In this document: piece after piece, positions 16,639 to 22,924 of the stretch
Position numbering within the stretch: position 1 is the stretch's first letter
How the letters are laid out: each line of letters opens with the position of its first letter
Source: Spirosoma validum
Lineage (GTDB): Bacteria; Bacteroidota; Bacteroidia; Cytophagales; Spirosomataceae
NCBI RefSeq assembly: GCF_014699035.1
Contig: NZ_JACXAA010000013.1
Location: 62,001-126,000, forward strand
DNA: 64,000 nucleotides
Direction: 5' to 3'
Made by a program: the position numbers and the translations under genes
Notes under the pieces: model-generated
Told to the model about the DNA's origin: nothing
The model's input: only the letters and a program-made list of their open reading frames with translations
Databases searched by the model: none

Positions 16639-17041
16639 ATTGTGGGGACACCCAAATACCGTTACCGTATCCTTCGAGAAGTAATTGCCGATATGGTTGA
16701 GTTGGACTGCGGATGCGGACAAAATACGCACAGTTTGTAGCTGGAAAGAAGTGGATGTTTTGGAATTGAATGTGCAGCCGGATCATGTGCATCTGATGTA
16801 TTCAAGTCCGCCTAAGTACAATGTTGCTGATGTGTTGGGTACTATTAAAAGGAAAACGGCGATCAATATGTTTAAGGCGTTTCCCCGTTTAAAAAAGAAG
16901 CCCTACTGGAGAAATCATTTTTGGTCGCGAGGCTATTTTATAAGTACCATCGGGTTGGATGAGGACAAGATTCGTCGATATATAAAGTATCAGGATAAAC
17001 AGGAATGGGCAAATGGGCGCCAAACTGACCTCTTTAATTAA
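16603..17041 (+). pseudogene. tnpA: IS200/IS605-family Y1 transposase (TnpA), frameshifted
   Basis: The N-terminal part in one frame reads KVFSQVYY, then YHIV, TPKYRYRILREVIADMVE; a 16-bp insert at 16702-16717 follows. The C-terminal part continues in another frame as DKIRTVCSWKEVDVLELN, then the HUH motif in QPDHVHLMY, then KRKTAINMFKAFPRLKKKP, WSRGYFIS and the catalytic-Tyr helix DEDKIRRYIKYQDKQ. Removing the insert gives GAG GAC AAA ATA CGC and one continuous transposase. The family acts on single-stranded DNA at hairpins. The start codon is unclear. A bulged hairpin just downstream (17071-17090) could belong to its right end. No TnpB follows. Confidence 0.8.
16702..16717 (+). repeat. Micro-hairpin unit L in tnpA
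   Basis: 16 bp, TTGGA-CTGC-GGAT-GCG followed by G; the stem contains one G-T wobble. Removal restores the TnpA frame (ADMVEDKIRTVC). Confidence 0.85.
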
Positions 17042-17070
17042 TTATCACCCTTTGGGGGTATTTTTTCACA

Positions 17071-17090
17071 AAGCCCCACCTCTGGTAGGG
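17071..17090. repeat. Hairpin downstream of tnpA
   Basis: CCCC-ACC-TCT-GGT-A-GGGG forms a hairpin with one bulged A, 30-50 bp after the tnpA stop. Position and form fit the subterminal hairpin of an IS200/IS605 right end, but the left partner was not found. Confidence 0.4.
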
Positions 17091-17853
17091 GATACTTTAC
17101 AGTCAAATTATTAATTGTGTATCAAAAAAAGCCAAATAAATTAACAAAAAGGGAATTATGGATCGTAATAATAAGGGCGTTAACATACACGGGAAGACCT
17201 GAAAATGTATGCAACGTTACAAAGCCGATAGGAGAATAGTTGACTACCAACCAAGTATTTATGATCTAGATGACTACTTGGATGAGCCGAAAAGTAAATT
17301 TCGGTAGCAAAATTTACCCCAATCTACCTATTCCTATTAAGAAACCTAAATAACCATGCGGAAGCCTTATATGCTGCCCCAGTTAGTGCTTTCAGCCAAA
17401 AGTCCCTTAAATCGAACGAATGACCCTCAGCTAAAGGAATCGATCTCTCGCCAAGTTGCGAATAGCGACAATGGCTTCTTATTATGTCAAGTCTTCACTT
17501 AGTGGCGTCTTTAACCGAAAACCAAATACCTTTGAGCTTCGAATATTGTTTTGATCCTAAACCAGTCTGACCTTATTGTTGGGCTGGTTTTTTTCTAACT
17601 TATGACTGTTCGAATATTCGACCAATAGACAGGAGATGGATTAGTGGTGTGGGTTCATCAGGTGTAAATAGTTGAGGTGTTGATGTTAAATCCGTTCACC
17701 TTCCCAAACAAAATCTCCTTTGCAAGGTAGGACTATTACTGAACCGAAAAAAATATCTATAATGTTGGATCACAACTAGTTGTCTTTGTAGGTATAACTC
17801 CCCCTAAACCAGCTCTGCCATTAGAGGCATCGGCCCCCAAGCCTGAAGTTGAC
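17091..17853. other. Decayed non-coding stretch
   Basis: No credible gene. It contains only very short frames, for example a 48-codon ATG frame at 17356-17502 without a recognisable product, plus an AT-rich segment and a possible terminator at 17558-17597. It separates the dead transposases from the broken response regulator. Confidence 0.45.
17558..17597 (+). terminator. Possible rho-independent terminator
   Basis: Arms AAACCAG and CTGGTTT flank an 18-nt loop, followed by a run of T on the plus strand. The upstream transcript is unclear. Confidence 0.4.
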
Positions 17854-18224
17854 TTACCGTCTGGCCCAGTAAGGTGCAGCAATGGGCTTTGTGATAAAAC
17901 GTTCGCACCTGAGGCCTTCGCTTGCTGGCGATCAGGTTGAGCCGACGAGGTCGTTAAAATGACGATTAGTGTATGCTAATAAATTGGATGTGCACGAAGT
18001 GGCTTTAACCCTTCAAAACCGTTCAGCCGAGGCATGTTTAAGTCCAGCAGAATCAAGGTAGGGCAGGACTCGCTTTGAGTCAGTGGGTCTAGTTGCGCCA
18101 GGCCATCATAAGCAAATTGTAACCGACATGCGGGCCTGTGCTGAACAAAGACTCAAGCCAGCAGGTAGCGGTCATTCTTGTCGTCATCAGCGACGAAAAC
18201 GCAGGGCGAAATTCTTGGATTCAC
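17854..18224 (-). pseudogene. CheY-like response regulator, broken
   Basis: The minus strand from a GTG at 18224 reads NPRISPC, then VFVADDDKNDRYLL (acidic pocket), a TGA stop, then AYDGLAQLDPLTQSESCP, TLILLDLNMPRLNGFE (phosphoacceptor Asp), another stop, VILTTSSAQPDRQQAKASGA (switch Thr), and after a one-base shift FITKPIA (conserved Lys). All landmarks of a single-domain receiver are present, but at least two stops and one frameshift interrupt them. Adjacent to it, divergently, is the intact receiver-like gene at 18407. An open frame on the plus strand here (from 18083) is only its antisense. Confidence 0.7.
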
Positions 18225-18406
18225 TCGTAGTTTGTTGGAGTAAGTTACGGCTGAGCAATAATAGATTGTTAACGGGCACAAGTTTAAACGGAATTCAGGA
18301 AAGCTTATTTGGCAATCCAGATAATGGTGCAAAACAAACCGCCCTATTCGGCGCTTATATAGGCCTATATGACAGTATGCTTCAGCAGGAGCTAATTCAA
18401 TAAAAC

Positions 18407-18811
18407 ATGGAAGGCATTAAGGATTGGGTCGCCCTACTGGACGAGGATGAAGATGATTATTTATTCTGGCAGCATGGCTTTCGCTCCTGGGCTACGCATT
18501 TAGAGTTGCACTGGTTTAGTTCGGTTCACGCTTTTTTGTCAGCCGCAGCCCTGGGCAAGTCGAATCCCGTAGCGCTGGTGATAGATGGAGTCGTACCCCG
18601 TGGCGAAGAAAGCAAATGGCTCAGCACGATGCTGTTGCATCCAAGTTGTGAAAAAGCCTGTTTGATTATGTTGTCGGCTCAACTGGAAGAACCACAACAC
18701 CAAACCTACCTAAATTTGGGGGCTACAGATCATTTGATCAAACCGGTTACCGTTGAGGAGTTAAAAAGTACCGTTTTACGAGTCAGTGGCCATATTGCAG
18801 ATAAGAGATAA
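18407..18811 (+). CDS. Single-domain response regulator-like protein
   Basis: 134 aa. Receiver-domain landmarks in order: WVALLDEDEDDYLFW (acidic pocket near residues 7-18), PVALVIDGVVPRG (phosphoacceptor-type Asp near residue 58), LIMLSAQ (switch Ser/Thr strand) and GATDHLIKPVTVEEL (conserved Lys near residue 113). There is no output domain. In Bacteroidota, such stand-alone receivers commonly act with hybrid kinases. It lies divergent to a degraded receiver gene, as if the locus once held a pair. The central part is divergent from typical CheY, so phosphorylation competence is not certain. Confidence 0.7.
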   Translation: MEGIKDWVALLDEDEDDYLFWQHGFRSWATHLELHWFSSVHAFLSAAALGKSNPVALVIDGVVPRGEESKWLSTMLLHPSCEKACLIMLSAQLEEPQHQTYLNLGATDHLIKPVTVEELKSTVLRVSGHIADKR

Positions 18812-19136
18812 TTCTGTCGTAACCTGCACGACTCAAACCGGTCTTCGGTTTTAAATACTTACTAGTGATCGGCGGCCGAGCTTTGGTCTAGTAGAGCGTA
18901 TAGGCGCCAAAAAGCCCCGTATTTCGACCGAATATCTGTTATGTGGTGAAAGAAAAGAGAGCTTCTGTGACCTTAAACACAGTGCGGCAACTACGTGATT
19001 TTTAGGTGCATATGAACATCCTTATTGGGACAAAAATAAAAGAATTGTAGTCATAGGCAATCATCAAAAAACGCCCTATACTCATAAATAAGCCCGATCC
19101 TGCTAACATTTATACCTACGGCCTGGTTTTAGCGAC
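18812..19136 (+). other. Intergenic stretch without genes
   Basis: Contains a short AAACCG/CGGTTT hairpin at about 18835-18852, just after the response regulator gene (a possible weak terminator). The rest is AT-rich with no credible open frame. Confidence 0.45.
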
Positions 19137-19742
19137 ATGCAGACACCAACTAAACCCGCCACCGGTCTTTCACTCAACGAGTCCAGTGGACGTGATCTCC
19201 TTCAGGCTTCCATTACTGACTACATCAAGTTCCTGCGCCGACAGCCCGCGGTCTGTGGCAGCGCCGAGCAACAGGAAGCGCTTTTAAAACACATATCCCA
19301 GGGACACGATTTAATCAAACTGGTCGCCAGTGAACGGCTTAAAATCACCCGACAGCTCGATAAGCAGAAACACGACTGGATGGAACTGGAAAAGCAAATG
19401 ACTTCGCCCATTGAGGAGGCCATGAAGCCACTGAAGGATGCCATCGAGCACTATAACCGGGAGGTACTGCGGATACGGGAGCACCAACTGGCCGAAGCTG
19501 CGGAACAGGTCGATACGAATCCTACTGAGCAAACCAATTGGCTGACTCCTGACGTGGCAGTGGTGGCCATTCCCAAGGGCGTACAGATGAAATGGAGCTA
19601 TGAGATTACCGATCCTAACCAGGTGCCTAATGGTTACTGGATTATTGATGAAGCGGCTATTAAAGGGGCCATCGCCGATGGTGCCCGGGAGATTCCGGGT
19701 GTACGGATCTATCAGGAGGCCGTGACTACATTTCGCCGGTAA
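19137..19742 (+). CDS. Phage/plasmid-type protein with coiled-coil N-terminus
   Basis: 201 aa, cytoplasmic. Residues about 60-125 form a charged helix (SERLKITRQLDKQKHDWMEL, then IEHYNREVLRIREHQLAE), followed by a compact C-terminal segment: MKWSYEITDPNQVPNGYWII, DEAAIKGAIADG, REIPGVRIYQEAVTTFR. That C-terminal pattern is one I associate with phage or plasmid proteins located near recombination genes, but no recombinase is encoded here and the function is unknown. It is an orphan in the decaying island. A terminator-like hairpin follows at 19770. Confidence 0.6.
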   Translation: MQTPTKPATGLSLNESSGRDLLQASITDYIKFLRRQPAVCGSAEQQEALLKHISQGHDLIKLVASERLKITRQLDKQKHDWMELEKQMTSPIEEAMKPLKDAIEHYNREVLRIREHQLAEAAEQVDTNPTEQTNWLTPDVAVVAIPKGVQMKWSYEITDPNQVPNGYWIIDEAAIKGAIADGAREIPGVRIYQEAVTTFRR

Positions 19743-19769
19743 GAAGAGTTTTAATATTTTGGTTAGATG

Positions 19770-19804
19770 AAAAAGCCTGGTGCTGATCGTGCCGGGTCTT
19801 TTTG
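19770..19804 (+). terminator. Terminator after the phage-type gene
   Basis: AAAAAG-CCTGGTGC, loop TGATC, GTGCCGGG-T-CTTTTT: a stem with one bulge and G-T pairs followed by T, 28 bp after the stop codon. Confidence 0.5.
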
Positions 19805-19903
19805 TGTAGTCAGTTGCCATCACGTAAAAGCCTCACCGTCTGGCAGGGCTATTGATGTGATGAGGATTAACTACAAAAAGCTTGGTCTTCACGGACAGCC
19901 AGG

Positions 19904-20179
19904 CTACCGGAATTTGGCATAGATAGCGTGCATACGGGCTACAGCGGCAACGCTATTGAAATTGGTAATAGTGACACGCCAGGCATTGTTGTTATCCTTA
20001 TCAGGGCCGATGTAGTTAGTAAAGATATTATACTGAGTTGCATCAGCGCCCCACTGACCTCCCCCTCCACCGATGAATTTACTTCCTGTTGAGCAGCCCT
20101 TTACAATACTGCCATAATTATTGTGAGAAAAGCGAGGGTTTTTTGAATTGATAAAGCTGGTTGATGCAGGGGTTGCCCA
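19904..20179 (-). pseudogene. C-terminal fragment of an unknown protein
   Basis: The minus-strand frame is open from 20179 to TAG at 19904 without any ATG. It reads ATPASTSFINSKNPRFSHNN, SIVKGCSTGSKFIGGGGG, QWGADATQYNIFTNYIGP, NAWRVTITNFNSVAAV and MHAIYAKFR. The frame is closed upstream by a stop at 20180. The length and residue pattern look like real coding sequence, probably the end of a larger gene whose 5' part is lost. No family recognised. Confidence 0.4.
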
Positions 20180-20306
20180 CTAGGAATGTGATGGTGCGCC
20201 GAATGCTGTTATTGGCAACCGTCATCAGGCAGCTTGCTCACCAATGAATAAATCCGTACATAACTCTATTCCGTATGTCTACTACTCAGCAACGTGATTA
20301 GAAATT

Positions 20307-20672
20307 TTGAAGAGCATAGAATTACCCGGTTTTTCAACCCCCGTAGCAATCAGTTCCATTCTGTGGCTGCAAAGCGAAGCCAATTACACCCGAATCTATT
20401 ATCTGGATAACACAAACGCCATTGTGACCAAACCAATCAATTATTTTGTCAAATATTCGGGGTTTGTACAGGTACACCGGTCAACTATGGTTAATTTCAT
20501 GTATGTACAAGGATTAGTAAAAGACAAAAGATGTGTTCACCTTGAGCTATCAACCGGAAGAAGGCTGACGGTCTCGAGGCCTTATCAGCCTTTGGTCAAT
20601 AGCTTGTTTGGGCTAAACGTTTTCACCCGGCAAGAAGAGGTTGAATTTTACGATGATTTGGGACGTATGTAA
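20307..20672 (+). CDS. LytTR DNA-binding domain protein
   Basis: 121 aa from TTG 20307. It consists almost only of a LytTR domain: ISSILWLQSEANYTRIYYLD, then VTKPINYF, FVQVHRSTMVNFMYVQGLV, and the C-terminal LELSTGRRLTVSRPY. LytTR domains bind DNA direct repeats and usually follow a receiver; here none is attached, which is common for small stand-alone regulators in Bacteroidota. An ATG at 20244 is in the same frame but separated by one TGA at 20295-20297, so the native N-terminus may have been lost, or the gene may start at the TTG. Target genes are unknown. Confidence 0.7.
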   Translation: MKSIELPGFSTPVAISSILWLQSEANYTRIYYLDNTNAIVTKPINYFVKYSGFVQVHRSTMVNFMYVQGLVKDKRCVHLELSTGRRLTVSRPYQPLVNSLFGLNVFTRQEEVEFYDDLGRM

Positions 20673-20998
20673 GAATAGCTTAATGGATAAATACAATGCC
20701 TCTTTAGCGCAAAATAAGTCTTGTTGCGGTCCTATCAAATCTAGACGTTTTGTCCTTACCCTGTTTTATGAGCCAGTTTTGACTGGAATTTAAGCTACTT
20801 GGCAGTCCTCAACCCTAAAGGGCCGCCCTGCTGTCTCGTTTTTCCTTTGTTTGTCAGTGAAATTTAGGTTTTTACTCTACTGTTCACTGGCTCATTTTTA
20901 TGAGTTCAAAACATCCACATCCCAGCAAGATTGGTCTACCGAAGTATGAGCACAGCATATAAAGATGCTAGTACGATTAGGAAAGAAACCCAGGAAAT
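20673..20998. other. Intergenic stretch without genes
   Basis: No credible open frame. It contains GGGCCGCCC at 20819, which superficially resembles the micro-hairpin units but lacks the GCGG arm. Confidence 0.4.
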
Positions 20999-21000
20999 GA

Positions 21001-21034
21001 AAAAAGCTCCATGCAGAGCGTGCAGGAGCTTTTT
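21001..21034 (-). terminator. Terminator of the tRNA-Arg transcript
   Basis: AAAAAGCTCC and GGAGCTTTTT are perfect arms with an inner TGCA/TGCA pair. On the minus strand the hairpin ends in a T run, 12 bp beyond the 3' end of the tRNA. Confidence 0.75.
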
Positions 21035-21045
21035 AGATAGGTTCG

Positions 21046-21117
21046 TGGCCTTATAGGGACTCGAACCCCAACCAACAGTTCCGAAGACTGTGATGCTATC
21101 CATTACACCATAAAGCC
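21046..21117 (-). tRNA. tRNA-Arg (anticodon TCG)
   Basis: Minus strand, 72 nt without CCA. The acceptor arm GGCTTTA pairs with TAAGGCC (one G-T). The anticodon stem ACAGT/ACTGT encloses loop CTTCGGA, giving anticodon TCG (CGN codons, Arg). The T arm is GGGG-TTCGAGT-CCCT and the discriminator base is A. It is flanked by the decaying island on both sides, and tRNA genes are common integration sites, but I saw no direct repeat of its 3' end. Confidence 0.88.
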
Positions 21118-21214
21118 AAGGCTGTAAAGGTAGGGATAATTCTGCAGTTTTATCAATAAAATAAGCTATTCGCTATGCCAGGGCGACCGAAATGATCATT
21201 TTACTTTATAATTG

Positions 21215-21247
21215 AAAAAACGCCCGGCTCAAGCTGACCGGGCGTTT
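21215..21247 (-). terminator. Rho-independent terminator
   Basis: AACGCCCGG and CCGGGCGTT arms, with the T run on the minus strand. It lies about 140 bp beyond the decayed minus-strand gene ending at 21387. Confidence 0.65.
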
Positions 21248-21386
21248 GGGATTCTATCCACACCAACGTAAGCCTGCTTTTTGGCAGGACTTACCGCTCA
21301 TGATATACTGATTTACAGCTCATTCAGGCTATTGATCAAGTTAACCGGCTCACAGGATATAAGAGGTCGGTGAACGTATAATACCC

Positions 21387-22177
21387 TTATTGCTGAAAAC
21401 ATTCCACTTTATCCGCGTCGGTGTAGGTCTGACTCTCAGGGGCCCTAACAATACTGCACTGCAATTGATCGTGCCTGTGATGCTACCCTGAGCCAAAACT
21501 CAGTTTGTTGCCTCCCGTAATAGGTCGAGTGGTAGTCAAAATATAGTAGGCAACATCACTGCTAAAACTCCAACCACTGTTCTGTACATCACGACCGCCC
21601 ACACTGGTGAGCTCTCCTTCAAAGTTCAGCGCGGCTTTGGCATCTTTCGTGATCTTAACGGTAATGAGCCCGTTACTACTGATTCCATTAGTTTCTACTA
21701 CGTCCACCATATGCTAAAAGGGAAGCACCATATACCAGCAAAGGTCGAGCGTAAAGCAGAGGAATCAGATCCGACAGTCGTAGAACTGATAACTGTGCAG
21801 CCATTGGCATCGGTAATCTTAATGGAGTAGATACCCGTACTCAGACGGGTGATATTGCTGGTGCCATCGCCGATAGGCTTGTCGGATGTTCTGTCGTAGT
21901 TATCGGCAGAGATTCCGTCAGTGAGTGTCACTGAGGCTGTACCGGTGCTGGCTCCTAATGTGCTTACATTGGTGTGGGTACTGGGTTGACTGATAGTAAA
22001 GCTGGCAGTCGTTGTAAAACCGGAGTAGGTAGCTGCCTGAGTGTTACCAGTCGCTGATCCATTGAATGAAATTTGCCCCATACTGACACTACGTATTGTC
22101 CGCTCGAGATAGTGAACTGAGTTGAAACGTGTCTCGAACGAGTAATAGGCATCCTTCCAATTCTTTATAGTAGACAA
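21387..22177 (-). pseudogene. Decayed secreted protein with SprB-like repeat, paralogue of the protein at 27235
   Basis: The minus-strand pieces are, in order: an SprB-like segment (TGTASVTLTDG, GIYSIKITDANGCTVISS), a frame change near 21700, VVETNGISSNGLITVKITKD, ELTSVGGRDVQNSGWSF, TGGNKLSFGSG, a stop, then in other frames SITGTIN and finally TDADKVECFQQ with TAA at 21387. The second half parallels the intact protein at 27235-28095 (VVEINSVATSGLFTVRITKD, SVNNRSVQNNAW, GDKLSFGLVG, ADADKIDYFQQ). At least two frameshifts. It is probably a recombined remnant of two secreted-protein genes. Confidence 0.65.
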
Positions 22178-22206
22178 ATTGGAATTTACCCAAAAAACTT
22201 AAACGG

Positions 22207-22896
22207 ATGAAATCAATTTGGAATCATTCTCGTACTGGGCGATACGTATCACAACGGTTTCTGATCCTGCCATTTCTTCTGTATATTCAGATACTCAATG
22301 GGTTGGCGGTCTTTGCGCAGTCTTCAGGAAAAACGGAATCGTTATTTGATGGGAAAACGCTGACCGGCTGGAAGACCGTTGATCCGGCTCATGCGTCATT
22401 GTGGTTTGTTAAAGACAGTGTTATTCGAAGTGGTGACGGGGTTAAAAAAATACCGGAGAACACGTATCTACACACGCTAAAAGAATATGGCGATTTTGAA
22501 TTTCGCTGTCTGTTCCGGTTGTCGGGCGATCCGTCAACGGGAATGATCAACAGCGGGATTCAGTATCGTTCGATTCTTGAGGGGAAAAAAATTATTGGGT
22601 ATCAGGCCGACATGGGAAACGGCTATTGGGGCGATATTTATGATGAACACCGACGGGAAAAACTGGTTAGTGGCGATTTGAGAATTCTCAGGCGTATTCT
22701 TAAAGAAGATGGGTGGAACAGCTACATCATCCGCTGTAAAGGCAATCGCCACGAGCTGTATATCAATGGCGTAAAAACCTGTGACTACACCGAGCAGGAT
22801 AGCAAGATTCCGAAGAAAGGCGTTATTGCCGTTCAGATTCACAGTGGAGGTGTTGCCCAGGTTGAATTCAGGGATCTGACGATATCCGAACTTTAA
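22207..22896 (+). CDS. DUF1080 / 3-keto-disaccharide hydrolase-like secreted protein
   Basis: 229 aa. Signal sequence with a long charged N-region, hydrophobic residues about 18-36, ending VFAQ. The mature part is a DUF1080 domain with concanavalin-like fold features: LFDGKTLTGWKTVD near residue 46, YGDFEFRCLFRL, GMINSGIQYRS, GWNSYIIRCKGNRHELYING, and the end GVIAVQIHSGGVAQVEFRDL. DUF1080 proteins include 3-keto-disaccharide hydrolases; substrate here is inferred only. It begins a plus-strand group of three exported proteins, 28 bp before the cupredoxin-dehydrogenase fusion gene. Confidence 0.85.
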   Translation: MKSIWNHSRTGRYVSQRFLILPFLLYIQILNGLAVFAQSSGKTESLFDGKTLTGWKTVDPAHASLWFVKDSVIRSGDGVKKIPENTYLHTLKEYGDFEFRCLFRLSGDPSTGMINSGIQYRSILEGKKIIGYQADMGNGYWGDIYDEHRREKLVSGDLRILRRILKEDGWNSYIIRCKGNRHELYINGVKTCDYTEQDSKIPKKGVIAVQIHSGGVAQVEFRDLTISEL

Positions 22897-22924
22897 TGCT
22901 GTAACTAATTGACGACTTACTCCT

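Noticed and set aside
17356..17502. 48-codon open frame with an ATG
   Set aside because: Too short, no recognisable product and no convincing ribosome-binding site. Kept only as part of the decayed stretch.
18083..18403. 106-aa plus-strand open frame
   Set aside because: It is antisense to the broken response regulator, whose motifs on the minus strand are unmistakable.
20819..20836. GGGCCGCCC resembling the micro-hairpin units
   Set aside because: The second arm GCGG is absent (CTGCTGT follows), so the stem does not form.
13933..22206. CRISPR array or defence island
   Set aside because: The repeats are 16-bp hairpins inside genes with no regular spacing, and no cas, restriction or toxin genes were seen.
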